Shown here: positions 32,069-41,325 of the stretch, piece after piece
Position numbering within the stretch: the stretch's first letter is position 1
How the letters are laid out: each line of letters opens with the position of its first letter
Assembly: GCF_000011245.1 (NCBI RefSeq)
Contig: NC_004193.1
Coordinates: 1,528,501 to 1,592,500 of the forward strand
Direction: 5' to 3'
Origin: Oceanobacillus iheyensis HTE831
GTDB lineage: Bacteria > Bacillota > Bacilli > Bacillales > Amphibacillaceae
Length of the DNA: 64,000 nt
Program-made: the position numbers and the translations under genes
Notes under the pieces: generated by a model
Seen by the model: only the letters and a program-made list of their open reading frames with translations
Database searches by the model: none
Told to the model about the DNA's origin: nothing

Positions 32069-33325
32069 TTAAATACCAATTACTTTAAATGCAAATTCCA
32101 AGAAGAATAATCCTGAAATAATTAGCAATGGTATTGATATTTCTTCTTTTTTACCTAAAGCCCATTTAACAATTGGATAAGCAATAAATCCAAAAGCCAT
32201 TCCATCCCCGATACTATAAGTAAAAGGTATCATGACAACAATTAACAGAGCTGGAATACAATCTGCGAGTTGCTGTAGGGGTAAATGCTTTATATTCTGT
32301 GCCATAAGAAAACCAACGATAATTAAGATAGGACTAATTGCTGTATTAGGGACTAAAGATATCCAAGGAATGAATATAATCGTTGCTAGGAACAATATCC
32401 CTGCAGTAATTGCTGCTTTTCCTGTTTTTCCACCTGATGCAATTACAGCAGCATTCTCAGCACTTGAGACCGTTGGAGAAGTTCCGAACAAAGCAGATGT
32501 CAACGAAGATGTTGCTGTAATTCGAAATGCTTTTTTATACCCTTTTTGTTTATCTAACATATCGAGTTGCCCGTTTAATATCCCCATATTTTCAAATATA
32601 AGAATTAGTGATAGCGTAAATATTGCCAACCAAAAGGATATATCTCCAATAGCTTGAAAAGATGGTATAAACATCAATTCGTTTAGCTGGAATTGTATCG
32701 AGCTAGCTTGTCTCGTTTCAACGCCAGTTACCACCGCGATTACAGTACCAATTACCATCGTTATTAAAAAATTAGCTGGGATATTTTTAACAAACAAGAA
32801 AATAGCAATAAATAAGGTAACTAAACCGGTAATCACTGCAGGTGATGTGAAATCTCCAATTGCAATTACGGTGCTATCTCCACTAATGACAATCCCGCTT
32901 TTTTCTAATCCGATAAGAATTAAGAAAAATCCTAATCCGACAGTAATAGCATGTTTTAATGAGTCTGGTATAGCTTCTTTTAAGATGGTTCCTAAACGGG
33001 TGAATGCAGTAATAACAAATATAAGGCCGGCAATCCATACAATGGCTAGCCCTTCTTGAAATGAGAAGTTGTTATTACCGATAATAGAATATGCAAATAA
33101 TGCATTAATACCCATTCCAGGAATAAGTATTAGGGGGAGTTTACCAAATATCCCCATGATCATTGTTCCAACGAAACTAGCCATAATCGTTGCAATCATT
33201 CCAGTTTCTAAAGAAACACCTGCTTCACTTAAAATAGACCCATTCACAATAACGATATAAACGGTTGTAAAAAAGCCAATTACTCCAGCGATGATTTCCT
33301 TTCTTAATGAATCATGTTGCTCCAT
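32069..33325 (-). CDS. NCS2-family purine (guanine/hypoxanthine-type) permease
   Basis: The 418-residue protein has 12 or more hydrophobic segments and AzgA/PbuG-type features: GFFTTVYIVIVNGSILSEAG at the N terminus, GMGINALFAYS, and FGTSPTVSSAENAAVIASGG in the middle. It probably imports hypoxanthine or guanine by proton symport; adenine cannot be excluded. I use ATG at 33325 (MEQHDSLRKE), six bases after an AGAGG site, not the upstream TTG. It runs opposite to its neighbours and interrupts the yloV-sdaAB order of B. subtilis, suggesting an insertion here. Promoter and 5' hairpin are listed separately. Confidence 0.85.
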   Translation of the reverse strand: MEQHDSLRKEIIAGVIGFFTTVYIVIVNGSILSEAGVSLETGMIATIMASFVGTMIMGIFGKLPLILIPGMGINALFAYSIIGNNNFSFQEGLAIVWIAGLIFVITAFTRLGTILKEAIPDSLKHAITVGLGFFLILIGLEKSGIVISGDSTVIAIGDFTSPAVITGLVTLFIAIFLFVKNIPANFLITMVIGTVIAVVTGVETRQASSIQFQLNELMFIPSFQAIGDISFWLAIFTLSLILIFENMGILNGQLDMLDKQKGYKKAFRITATSSLTSALFGTSPTVSSAENAAVIASGGKTGKAAITAGILFLATIIFIPWISLVPNTAISPILIIVGFLMAQNIKHLPLQQLADCIPALLIVVMIPFTYSIGDGMAFGFIAYPIVKWALGKKEEISIPLLIISGLFFLEFAFKVIGI

Positions 33326-33363
33326 AATAAACCTCTGCAATCATGCTGTCCCTCTCCCGCCCA

Positions 33364-33383
33364 ATAAAGCCGATATGCTTTAT
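33364..33383 (-). promoter_or_regulatory. Perfect stem-loop at the 5' end of the permease mRNA
   Basis: ATAAAGC and GCTTTAT form a perfect 7-bp inverted repeat with a 6-base loop. It lies a few bases downstream of the predicted start of transcription. It does not match the purine riboswitch consensus. It might be an mRNA-stabilising 5' hairpin or an operator. Confidence 0.45.
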
Positions 33384-33395
33384 CCACAAAGAATT

Positions 33396-33424
33396 ATTAT
33401 AGTGACAGAAAGAAGGAAAGTCAA
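33396..33424 (-). promoter_or_regulatory. Sigma-A promoter of the NCS2 permease gene
   Basis: Read on the minus strand, TTGACT (33424-33419) and TATAAT (33401-33396) are separated by exactly 17 bp, near consensus. Confidence 0.7.
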
Positions 33425-33482
33425 ATTTAGCTTAGTATTAGAAGGTATGTTCGTTTTGATTCATGAATTATATAGGGATTTT

Positions 33483-33491
33483 TGTTATACT
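33483..33491 (+). promoter_or_regulatory. Possible extended -10 promoter of sdaAB
   Basis: TGTTATACT is a TGn-extended -10 box 50 bp ahead of the sdaAB start. No good -35 is seen at 17 bp. Confidence 0.35.
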
Positions 33492-33541
33492 TATGAAGTA
33501 AGAAGAGATATATAAAGTAAAAAAATAGGCGGTGTTAACAC

Positions 33542-34204
33542 ATGAAATATAATTCAGTGTTTGATATAATCGGTCCGGTTATGGTAGGGCCATCTAGCTC
33601 ACATACAGCAGGTGCTGCTCGTATAGGAAAAGCTGCAAGAAATCTATTTGGAAAACAGCCAAAATGGGCGAAAATTCATCTTTATGAATCTTTTGCAAAA
33701 ACATACCGTGGTCATGGGACTGATTTCGCATTAGCCGGCGGATTATTAGGATTTGAAACAGATGATCCTCGTATGAATGATGCGTTAGAAATTGCCAAAG
33801 ATCAAGGATTAGAAATCGAATTTATAGAAGACAGTGCCTCAGCAAGTCACCCGAATACGGCACGTCTTATTATTGGGGATGAAAATGACCAACAAGAATT
33901 GATGGGGATTTCTATAGGCGGAGGAAAAGTGGAAATTACTGAGCTAAACGGTTTTGAATTGAGATTGTCTGGGAATCATCCTGCAATTTTAATTATGCAC
34001 AATGATCGATTTGGTGCAATCGCTTCCGTTACGAAAATACTTGCAAAACATGAAATTAACATTGGGCATATGGAAGTTAATCGGAAAGATGTTGGCAAAG
34101 AAGCTTTAATGGTAATCGAAGTCGATCAAAATATAGAAGATGAAATACTAAATGAATTAAATGCAGCAGATCATATCATTTCCATCTCAAAAATTGTAAG
34201 TTAA
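33542..34204 (+). CDS. sdaAB: L-serine dehydratase, beta subunit
   Basis: With SdaAA this iron-sulfur enzyme deaminates L-serine to pyruvate. The 220-residue protein has the signature GPSSSHTAGAARIGKAARN near residues 17-35 and a C-terminal ACT domain from about residue 148 (ILIMHNDRFGAIASVTKILA), probably a serine-binding regulatory site. A GGCGG-type site precedes the ATG. It is 34 bp upstream of sdaAA. Nothing is unusual in the protein; the gene is preceded by the divergent permease instead of yloV. Confidence 0.95.
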   Translation: MKYNSVFDIIGPVMVGPSSSHTAGAARIGKAARNLFGKQPKWAKIHLYESFAKTYRGHGTDFALAGGLLGFETDDPRMNDALEIAKDQGLEIEFIEDSASASHPNTARLIIGDENDQQELMGISIGGGKVEITELNGFELRLSGNHPAILIMHNDRFGAIASVTKILAKHEINIGHMEVNRKDVGKEALMVIEVDQNIEDEILNELNAADHIISISKIVS

Positions 34205-34238
34205 AGTGGTTTGATGTATCTCAAAGGAGGGTTTAACG

Positions 34239-35114
34239 ATGTTTCGTACAGTTAAAGAGTTAGTTGACACAGCAAATGAAAAACAAATACCGATATCTGA
34301 AGTAATGATTTTGCAAGAAATGGAAGTAAAAGAACAGTCTCGAGAGCAAGTGATGGCTGAAATGGAAAAGAATCTCCAGGTGATGGGAAACGCAATTGAA
34401 GATGCTTTAAAAGGTGTAGAATCTGTGACAGGATTAACTGGTGGAGATGCGGTTAAAGTGCAAAAATATATGAAAGAAAAAACACCTTTATCTGGAAATT
34501 TAATGATGGATGCGGTAAGTAAGGCAATGGGTACCAATGAAGTGAATGCAGCAATGGGAATCATTTGCGCAACACCAACAGCAGGTAGTGCAGGATGCGT
34601 GCCAGGGACATTATTTGCCGTGAAAGAGCAGCTTAATCCGAGTCGGGAACAAATGATTCGCTACCTATTTACTTCTGGAGCATTTGGTTTTGTAGTTGCA
34701 AATAATGCGTTTATTTCAGGTGCAGCTGGTGGTTGTCAAGCGGAAGTAGGATCAGCAGGAGCGATGGCATCTGCTGCTATTGTGGAAATGGCAGGAGGTA
34801 CACCAGAACAATCTTCACATGCATTTGCAATGACTTTAAAAAATATGCTTGGATTAGTATGTGATCCAGTAGCTGGTTTAGTAGAGGTACCTTGCGTAAA
34901 ACGCAATGCTGGCGGATCCTCTTTAGCAATAGTATCTGCAGATTTAGCATTAGCTGGTGTAGAAAGTAGAATTCCTTGTGATGAAGTTATTGGAGCGATG
35001 TACCGTATTGGAAAACAAATGCCATCTAGTTTACGTGAAACAGGAGAAGGCGGATTAGCTGATACACCAACAGGTCGTTTATTAAAAGAGAAAATATTTG
35101 GGGTATCCGTGTAA
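34239..35114 (+). CDS. sdaAA: L-serine dehydratase, alpha subunit
   Basis: The 291-residue catalytic subunit carries the [4Fe-4S] cluster. Cysteines in family context are ICATPTAGSAGCVPGTL, GLVCDPVAGLVEVPCV and, near the end, SRIPCDEVIGAM. AAGGAGGG lies before the ATG. It forms one unit with sdaAB and is followed after 16 bp by recG, as in B. subtilis. The division of the enzyme into two chains is typical of Bacillales, in contrast to the single-chain enzyme of E. coli. Confidence 0.95.
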   Translation: MFRTVKELVDTANEKQIPISEVMILQEMEVKEQSREQVMAEMEKNLQVMGNAIEDALKGVESVTGLTGGDAVKVQKYMKEKTPLSGNLMMDAVSKAMGTNEVNAAMGIICATPTAGSAGCVPGTLFAVKEQLNPSREQMIRYLFTSGAFGFVVANNAFISGAAGGCQAEVGSAGAMASAAIVEMAGGTPEQSSHAFAMTLKNMLGLVCDPVAGLVEVPCVKRNAGGSSLAIVSADLALAGVESRIPCDEVIGAMYRIGKQMPSSLRETGEGGLADTPTGRLLKEKIFGVSV

Positions 35115-35130
35115 AGAGAGTGTGATGTAA

Positions 35131-37161
35131 GTGATACAAAAACCTGTAACAGAAGTAAAAGGAATTGGAGAAAAAGTTGCCGAACAATTAGCGACGATGA
35201 ATATTTATACAGTAGAGGATATGCTGGAATATTTTCCGTATCGATATGATATCTTTGAAAAAAAACCCCTACACGAATTAATCCATGATGATAAAGTAAC
35301 TATAGAAGGGATAGTGGTCCATGACCCTTCCCTTACTTTTTATGGAAGAAAAAAATCTAGGCTTACCTTTACAGTAGAAGTTGATGGTGTCGCTGTTAAG
35401 GCTGTCATGTTTAATCGTTCATTTGCTAAAAAACAAATAACATCACAAAGTTGGATTACCTTAACTGGAAAATGGGATGCGCATCGTCTGCAAATAACGG
35501 TTAGTAACTATCAGCTAGGCAGGATGGAAGAAAAAAGTGCTATAAAACCAATTTATTCCGTTAAAGGCGATTTTACTTCCTATAAATTTCAAAAGCTTAT
35601 TTCTAATACATTAAAAGATTCCGTAACAGAAATTAAAGAGATACTTCCTGCTACGTACTTAGATCAATATAAACTACCAAGCCGAGAGAATGCGGTTAAA
35701 ACAATGCATTTTCCAAAAGATCGTGTGGAGTTGAAGCATGCCAGAAGGCGATTTATATATGAAGAGTTTTTGCTTTTTCAATTAAAAATGCAACTCTTTC
35801 GTAAAAAACATAGAGAATCTACAACAGGTAATCGTCAAGATTTTGATCAAGAGAAATTGACCTCTTTTATAAAGAGTTTTCCATTCAAATTGACAGATGC
35901 ACAAAATCGAGCACTGAAGCAAATATTAAATGATATGAAGGATCCACATCGAATGAATCGCTTGCTTCAAGGGGATGTAGGTTCAGGGAAAACGGCTGTT
36001 GCCGCTATTTGCTTGTATGCATCTGTAACGTCTGGACAGCAAGGGGCGTTAATGGTGCCTACAGAAATTTTAGCAGAGCAACATTTTCAATCTCTTCAAC
36101 AAATGTTTGGAGAACGAGCTGAGATTGCTCTCTTAACAGGATCTGTAAAAGGAAAGAAAAGAAGAGAACTGACTGAAAAAATTGAAAATCAAAAGATAGA
36201 TATTGTCATAGGAACACATGCATTAATTCAAGGCGATGTGTTTTTTAAAAACTTAGGATTAGTTATTGTAGATGAGCAGCATCGTTTCGGTGTAGAGCAA
36301 AGACGGGTGCTACGAGACAAAGGGTTACATCCAGATGTGTTATTTATGACAGCGACGCCAATTCCTAGAACACTTGCAATAACAGCTTTTGGAGATATGG
36401 ATGTTTCGGTGATTGATCAACTTCCTTCAGGGCGAAAAGAAATAGAAACGTTATGGGTGAAAGCCAATACCTTTGATCGAATATTAGACTTCGTAAGGAA
36501 GCGTGTTGATGAAGGGGAACAAGCATATGTAATAAGTCCGCTCATCGAAGAATCAGATAAACTAGATATACAGAATGCGGTGGAATTATATCATCAACTC
36601 GAAGCTTATTATTCTGATGATATTCGAATTGGGTTAATGCATGGGCGATTAACTGCAAATGAAAAAGAGGACGTTATGCGTCAATTTGCAGAAAATAAAA
36701 TTCAGGTGCTTGTGTCTACAACGGTAGTAGAAGTAGGTGTGAACGTTCCAAATGCGACAATAATGATTATTTATGATGCTGAGCGTTTTGGATTATCACA
36801 ATTACATCAATTAAGAGGAAGAGTTGGGCGCGGTGAGAAACAAAGTTATTGCATACTTATTGCCGAACCAAAGGGAGAAATCGGAAAAGAACGTATGCGA
36901 ATTATGACAGAAACTACGGATGGATTCGAGTTGTCAGAGCAAGATTTGCAGCTGCGAGGACCAGGTGATTTTTTTGGAAAAAAACAAAGTGGAATGCCAG
37001 AATTTAAAGTAGCGGATATGGTACATGATTATCGAGCGCTTGAAACAGCAAGAGATGATGCATCCATCATTCTTGAAAATAATCTTTTAGAAGAGGAAGA
37101 TTATCAACAAGTTCGCTCTATTCTAGAAGAAGAAATAAATCGAATGGAAAAATTGGATTAA
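35131..37161 (+). CDS. recG: ATP-dependent DNA helicase RecG
   Basis: RecG remodels stalled forks and Holliday junctions. The 676-residue protein has an N-terminal wedge (OB-fold) domain with the HhH-like VKGIGEKVAEQLATMNI, then the helicase core: Walker A LLQGDVGSGKTAVAAI, DEQH box IVDEQHRFGVEQR, TATPIPRTLA, and the C-terminal motifs VVEVGVNVPNAT and QLRGRVGRG. The start is GTG at 35131 with a GAGTGTGATG stretch upstream, a weak site. It is the last gene before the FapR-controlled lipid operon. Confidence 0.96.
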   Translation: MIQKPVTEVKGIGEKVAEQLATMNIYTVEDMLEYFPYRYDIFEKKPLHELIHDDKVTIEGIVVHDPSLTFYGRKKSRLTFTVEVDGVAVKAVMFNRSFAKKQITSQSWITLTGKWDAHRLQITVSNYQLGRMEEKSAIKPIYSVKGDFTSYKFQKLISNTLKDSVTEIKEILPATYLDQYKLPSRENAVKTMHFPKDRVELKHARRRFIYEEFLLFQLKMQLFRKKHRESTTGNRQDFDQEKLTSFIKSFPFKLTDAQNRALKQILNDMKDPHRMNRLLQGDVGSGKTAVAAICLYASVTSGQQGALMVPTEILAEQHFQSLQQMFGERAEIALLTGSVKGKKRRELTEKIENQKIDIVIGTHALIQGDVFFKNLGLVIVDEQHRFGVEQRRVLRDKGLHPDVLFMTATPIPRTLAITAFGDMDVSVIDQLPSGRKEIETLWVKANTFDRILDFVRKRVDEGEQAYVISPLIEESDKLDIQNAVELYHQLEAYYSDDIRIGLMHGRLTANEKEDVMRQFAENKIQVLVSTTVVEVGVNVPNATIMIIYDAERFGLSQLHQLRGRVGRGEKQSYCILIAEPKGEIGKERMRIMTETTDGFELSEQDLQLRGPGDFFGKKQSGMPEFKVADMVHDYRALETARDDASIILENNLLEEEDYQQVRSILEEEINRMEKLD

Positions 37162-37338
37162 TAGCCTGTCGTTTTTCGAATTCGGATCTATAAAAACAAC
37201 GTGATTGTGCTTGAGATGGAGAATGGTGAATCTTCACAAGATAAATGAGATTATTAGATAAATCCGGTGCTTGCTACAATGTGAAAGATACTACATCGAA
37301 GTCTACTTAGTACAGCATTCATATTTTATACAGATAGC

Positions 37339-37367
37339 TTGCATAAATAAGCTGACTATTATATATT
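37339..37367 (+). promoter_or_regulatory. Sigma-A promoter of the fapR-plsX-fabD-fabG operon
   Basis: TTGCAT at 37339-37344 and TATATT at 37362-37367 with a 17-bp spacer, immediately upstream of the FapR operator. Confidence 0.65.
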
Positions 37368-37370
37368 ACT

Positions 37371-37390
37371 ATTAGTACCAAGTCTTAAAT
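37371..37390 (+). promoter_or_regulatory. FapR operator
   Basis: ATTAGTACCAAGTCTTAAAT matches the known FapR box (ATTAGTACCTRRTACTAAT-like) with a strong left half and a diverged right half. It starts 3 bp after the -10 box and so covers the transcription start. FapR bound here would block its own operon until malonyl-CoA releases it. Confidence 0.75.
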
Positions 37391-37414
37391 TCGAATGAAA
37401 GATAGTTGATGCAG

Positions 37415-37990
37415 ATGAAAAGATCGAAAGTTGAACGTCAAAGTATGCTTAAAGAAAAAATAGAATTAACACCTTTTGTAACGGATGAACAATTAGCAAA
37501 AGAATTCCACGTAAGCATTCAGACGATTCGCCTGGATCGAATGGAATTAGCTATTCCAGAATTAAGAGAGCGAATTAAACATGTTGCGACCAATCAATGG
37601 AATGAAACAGTTAAAGCATTGCCCTTAGAGGAAGTTATTGGAGAAGTTATTGATTTAGAGCTAGACGAGCGAGCAATATCAATCATGGATATCACACCAG
37701 ATTTAGTATTTTCGAGAAATAAAATTGCTCGAGGGCATCATATATTTGCACAAGCAAATTCATTAGCAGTCGCTGTTATCAATGATGAACTTGCTTTAAC
37801 GGCAAAATCAAATTTGAAATTCACGAGACAAGTGAACGAAGGAGAACGTGTTATAGCAAAAGCTATCGTAAAAGGAAAAGACAATCGGGATCGTACGATT
37901 GTAGAAGTGAGCAGCTATGTAGAAAATGAACTTGTCTTTACAGGTGAATTTTTTATGTTCCATTCTAGTAATGAAAAAGGAGAAAATTAA
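37415..37990 (+). CDS. fapR: Fatty acid and phospholipid biosynthesis regulator FapR
   Basis: FapR represses lipid synthesis genes and is released by malonyl-CoA. The 191-residue protein has an N-terminal helix-turn-helix ([16 protein letters not shown]), a linker helix ([13 protein letters not shown]), and a C-terminal hot-dog effector domain with [21 protein letters not shown] take ATG at 37415 (MKRSKVERQ) by similarity to B. subtilis; ATG at 37409 and TTG at 37406 are in frame and none has a good ribosome site. A FapR box and promoter lie just upstream, so the gene is self-regulated. plsX starts just after its stop. Confidence 0.94.
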   Translation: MKRSKVERQSMLKEKIELTPFVTDEQLAKEFHVSIQTIRLDRMELAIPELRERIKHVATNQWNETVKALPLEEVIGEVIDLELDERAISIMDITPDLVFSRNKIARGHHIFAQANSLAVAVINDELALTAKSNLKFTRQVNEGERVIAKAIVKGKDNRDRTIVEVSSYVENELVFTGEFFMFHSSNEKGEN

Positions 37991-37991
37991 T

Positions 37992-38990
37992 ATGCGTTTA
38001 GCAATAGATGCGATGGGTGGGGACCATGCACCAAAGGAAGTTGTTCTTGGTGCGATGGATGCTGTAAAGGAATTAGATGTTGAAATTACATTATATGGTG
38101 ATGAAAATCAAATTAGCCCTCATCTAACGAATAATAAAAATATTACAATAGTACATACAGAAGAAGTAATTACTAGTAATGATGAGCCAGTTCGTGCAGT
38201 AAGAAGAAAGAAAAACGCTTCACTGGTACTCATGGCAAATGCAGTTAAAGAAAAACAAGCTGATGCGTGTATATCTGCCGGGAATACTGGGGCCTTAATG
38301 AGCGCAGGGCTCTTTGTAGTCGGAAGAATTCCAGGGATAGACCGTCCAGCACTTAGTCCAACATTACCAACGGTCGATGGTAAAGGATTTTTAATGCTTG
38401 ATGTTGGAGCGAATGTAGACGCTAAGCCAGACCACTTACTGCAATATGCAATTATGGGATCCATTTATTCTGAAAAAGTAAGAAAGATTCAACAGCCAAG
38501 AGTGGGACTTCTAAATGTAGGAACCGAAGACGGAAAAGGTAATGATCTTACAAAGAAAGCATTTGAATTATTGCAATCTGCACCTATAAATTTCGTTGGT
38601 AACGTGGAAGCGAGAGATATTTTAAATGGTGTCGCTGATGTAGTAGTAACCGATGGATTTAGCGGAAATGTTGCACTAAAAACGATTGAAGGAACAGCAG
38701 AAACCATCTTCTCTCTGTTAAAAGGAACATTAATGTCTTCTACCAAAACAAAATTAGCTGCTGCGTTAGTCAAGAAGGATTTGGGAGGGCTAAAAGATAA
38801 GCTTGATTATTCTGAGTATGGAGGAGCTGGACTATTCGGCCTTGCTGCTCCGGTAATTAAAGCGCACGGTTCTTCCAATGCTAGAGCAATCTATAATGCT
38901 ATTAAGCAAGCAAAACATATGGTGGAATTTGAAGTTACACCGACGATAACAGCTACAGTGGAATCTATAGGGAAAGTAGAGGAGGAGTAA
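37992..38990 (+). CDS. plsX: Phosphate acyltransferase PlsX
   Basis: PlsX converts acyl-ACP to acyl-phosphate for glycerolipid synthesis and is membrane-associated. The 332-residue product starts [20 protein letters not shown] and contains [33 protein letters not shown] and [14 protein letters not shown]. The ATG at 37992 follows AAAGGAG within the end of fapR; the frame's earlier start at 37926 lies inside fapR and is rejected. Three bases separate it from fabD. Confidence 0.96.
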   Translation: MRLAIDAMGGDHAPKEVVLGAMDAVKELDVEITLYGDENQISPHLTNNKNITIVHTEEVITSNDEPVRAVRRKKNASLVLMANAVKEKQADACISAGNTGALMSAGLFVVGRIPGIDRPALSPTLPTVDGKGFLMLDVGANVDAKPDHLLQYAIMGSIYSEKVRKIQQPRVGLLNVGTEDGKGNDLTKKAFELLQSAPINFVGNVEARDILNGVADVVVTDGFSGNVALKTIEGTAETIFSLLKGTLMSSTKTKLAAALVKKDLGGLKDKLDYSEYGGAGLFGLAAPVIKAHGSSNARAIYNAIKQAKHMVEFEVTPTITATVESIGKVEEE

Positions 38991-38992
38991 AC

Positions 38993-39931
38993 TTGAAAAA
39001 AGTAGCATTCATGTTTCCTGGACAAGGTTCACAAACAGTCGGGATGGGTAAGGAATTATATGATGCACATCCAATGATTCAAGAGCTTTATTCAGAAGCA
39101 AACCAGATATTAGATAAAGATATTCAAGAATTAATGTTTGAAGGGCCTGAGAAAGAGTTAACCCAGACAGAAAACACACAACCAGCTCTTTTATTATCAA
39201 GTGTAGCTGTTCAAAAATTATTAGAAGAACGAGGAGTAACTCCAGCAATGACAGTCGGTCATAGTCTAGGGGAATATAGTGCTCTAGTTGCTTCAGGAGC
39301 ATTTACTTGGCAAGACGCTTTAACATTAGTGCAAATACGTGGACGATTAATGGAAGCAGCATTTCCGAAAGGGCAGGGAACGATGGCTGCAGTACTAGGT
39401 CTTGATGCAACTACGATTGAATCGACTTTATCAGAAATTAAAGATCAAGTAGTTGATATTGCTAACCTGAATTGTCCAGGCCAAGTTGTTATTTCTGGAT
39501 CTGTAAAAGGTGTAGAACAGGCAACTATTCTTTTGAAAGATAAAGGAGCAAAACGAGTACTTCCGTTAAATGTAAGTGGACCATTCCATTCAAAGCTAAT
39601 GAAGGCAGCAAATGATGAGTTCGCTACTTATTTAGATGATGTAGAAATTAGTGATGCAAAACCACCAGTATATGCAAATGTATCAGCAAGTGCTACATCA
39701 GATAGCGGAGAATTAAAGGAATTACTACTTAAACAACTATATTCTCCAGTCAGATTTGAAGAGTCGATAAATCATATGATTGAAAGTGGTGTCGATGCCT
39801 TTGTCGAAATTGGGACAGGGAAAGTTTTATCGGGGTTAGTAAAGAAAATCAACCGCCGAATGCCTACTTTTGCAATTCAAGACCAGGCATCTCTAGATAA
39901 ATTTATGGAATGGTACGAGGAGGAAGTATAA
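38993..39931 (+). CDS. fabD: Malonyl-CoA:ACP transacylase
   Basis: FabD loads malonyl groups from CoA onto ACP. The 312-residue protein begins KKVAFMFPGQGSQTVGMG and has the nucleophile motif VGHSLGEYSALVASG, with catalytic Ser near residue 89 and His in SGPFHSKLM. The start is TTG at 38993 after GGAGGAG. Malonyl-CoA, its substrate, is also the FapR effector. It lies between plsX and fabG. Confidence 0.96.
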   Translation: MKKVAFMFPGQGSQTVGMGKELYDAHPMIQELYSEANQILDKDIQELMFEGPEKELTQTENTQPALLLSSVAVQKLLEERGVTPAMTVGHSLGEYSALVASGAFTWQDALTLVQIRGRLMEAAFPKGQGTMAAVLGLDATTIESTLSEIKDQVVDIANLNCPGQVVISGSVKGVEQATILLKDKGAKRVLPLNVSGPFHSKLMKAANDEFATYLDDVEISDAKPPVYANVSASATSDSGELKELLLKQLYSPVRFEESINHMIESGVDAFVEIGTGKVLSGLVKKINRRMPTFAIQDQASLDKFMEWYEEEV

Positions 39932-40672
39932 ATGCTACAAGGGAAAAATGCGATCGTAACAGGAGCTTCTCGAGGTATAGGTAGATCTATTGCACTTGAA
40001 CTTGCAAAACAAGGTGCAAATGTTGTAGTGAATTATGCGGGAAGTGAAGATAAAGCAGAAGAGGTAGTTCAAGAAGCGATAAGTCTTGGTGTTCGTTCGT
40101 TCAAATTCCAGGCAAATATCTCAAATGAGTCAGAAGTAAAGGAAATGATGAAGTCCGTTACAAATGAATTTGGTACTATTGATATTCTTGTGAACAATGC
40201 TGGGATAACAAAAGATAATCTCTTGATGCGGATGAAAGAAGATGAATTTGATCAAGTAGTACAAACAAATTTAAAAGGTACATTCTTATGTACGAAAGCA
40301 GTTACACGGCAAATGATGAAACAAAAATCTGGAAGAATTATCAATGTGGCTTCTATCGTAGGGGTGAGCGGTAATCCAGGACAAGCAAATTATGTAGCTG
40401 CAAAAGCAGGAGTAATTGGTTTAACAAAAACATCTGCAAAAGAATTAGCTTCTAGAAATATTTTAGTAAATGCAGTAGCTCCAGGTTTTATTTCTACGGA
40501 TATGACGGATCAATTAAGTAAAGAACAACAAGATTCACTCCTAAGTCTTGTGCCATTAGAGCGTTTTGGTAAACCGGAAGATGTAGCGAGAGTAGTTCGT
40601 TTCTTAGCAACAGAAGATGCCAATTATATTACAGGTCAAACAATCCATATTGACGGTGGTATGGTGATGTAA
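39932..40672 (+). CDS. fabG: 3-oxoacyl-ACP reductase
   Basis: FabG reduces 3-ketoacyl-ACP with NADPH. The 246-residue SDR protein has the nucleotide loop [21 protein letters not shown], the catalytic Ser in NVASIVG, and YVAAKAG with Tyr and Lys. The C terminus ends in [14 protein letters not shown], typical for FabG. The ATG at 39932 follows the fabD stop with no gap and has GAGGAGG upstream. It closes the fapR-plsX-fabD-fabG unit; acpP follows after 113 bp. Confidence 0.96.
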   Translation: MLQGKNAIVTGASRGIGRSIALELAKQGANVVVNYAGSEDKAEEVVQEAISLGVRSFKFQANISNESEVKEMMKSVTNEFGTIDILVNNAGITKDNLLMRMKEDEFDQVVQTNLKGTFLCTKAVTRQMMKQKSGRIINVASIVGVSGNPGQANYVAAKAGVIGLTKTSAKELASRNILVNAVAPGFISTDMTDQLSKEQQDSLLSLVPLERFGKPEDVARVVRFLATEDANYITGQTIHIDGGMVM

Positions 40673-40785
40673 TACAATGACATAGCTAAACTTTTAGTTA
40701 TGGTAGGGATTAACCCAAAAGTAATTGGAAAGAAAACAAACGTAAGCAGTTTATGAAGAATATTCTTTGAAAGGGGGTGAAGGAA

Positions 40786-41019
40786 GTGGCAGAAGTATTT
40801 GACCGTGTGAAAGAAATTATAATTGATCGCCTTGATGTGGAAGAGTCTAAAGTAACTATGGAAGCATCTTTTAAAGATGATCTAGACGCAGATTCTCTAG
40901 ATGTGGTGGAACTTGTTATGGAATTAGAAGATGAATTCGATATGGAAATCGCAGATGAGGATGCTGAAAAAATAAATACAGTAGGTGATGCTGTAGATTA
41001 CATAAACAGCAAAGCTTAA
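40786..41019 (+). CDS. acpP: Acyl carrier protein
   Basis: The 77-residue acidic ACP carries growing acyl chains on a phosphopantetheine arm attached to Ser37 in [13 protein letters not shown] use GTG at 40786 (translated MAEVFDRVK), seven bases after AAGGGGG at 40771-40777; an upstream in-frame GTG at 40777 lies within that ribosome site and is rejected. B. subtilis AcpA has the same length. It closes the lipid gene group; a palindromic repeat separates it from rnc. Confidence 0.96.
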   Translation: MAEVFDRVKEIIIDRLDVEESKVTMEASFKDDLDADSLDVVELVMELEDEFDMEIADEDAEKINTVGDAVDYINSKA

Positions 41020-41041
41020 TTGAATTTATATTGGTTCACTC

Positions 41042-41215
41042 AGAGGTTGGGATTTAAATAAAAGGTTTAATTTAAAGGCAATTAGTTATATAGCATAACG
41101 AATCAATCATACGTAAAGTCCTAATGTGAGATATACTTTTTAAAGCAAAAGTAGCGTATTAAAAAATGTTGTGTTTTCTGCCTCTATTTAAACACTTTTT
41201 ATATCTCAACCTCTT
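41042..41215. repeat. Palindromic element, family B-like, copy 2
   Basis: The left end AGAGGTTGGGATTTAAATAA and the complement of the right end (AGAGGTTGAGATATAAAAAG) form terminal inverted repeats. A second inner pair, GTTTAATTTAAAGGCA with the complement of TGCCTCTATTTAAAC, extends the stem. The middle is AT-rich and differs from copy 1 at 31824. It lies between acpP and rnc, which are adjacent in B. subtilis. It could be read as a long imperfect hairpin RNA. The remaining 110 bp to rnc show nothing else I recognise. Confidence 0.55.
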
Positions 41216-41325
41216 CTTATCTATAATTGTAAAAGTCTTGAGAAGCTTTAACTAGATTTGATCTTGTTTTATTCTTCTTAGCCAATCACAAGTGTAAGTT
41301 TCATTTTATTATAGGAGGTGTCTAA

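Noticed and set aside
31869..32072. 67-codon ORF in the palindromic element
   Set aside because: It follows the stems of the element, has no ribosome site and no protein-like composition.
32232..32657. 141-codon ORF antisense to the permease
   Set aside because: It is the complement of a highly conserved membrane protein; the hydrophobic codons of the sense strand produce the open frame. No ribosome site.
33326..33400. Guanine riboswitch ahead of the purine permease
   Set aside because: The leader is only about 65 bases and lacks the conserved TATA and ATATGG-type elements of the purine aptamer; only a simple hairpin is seen.
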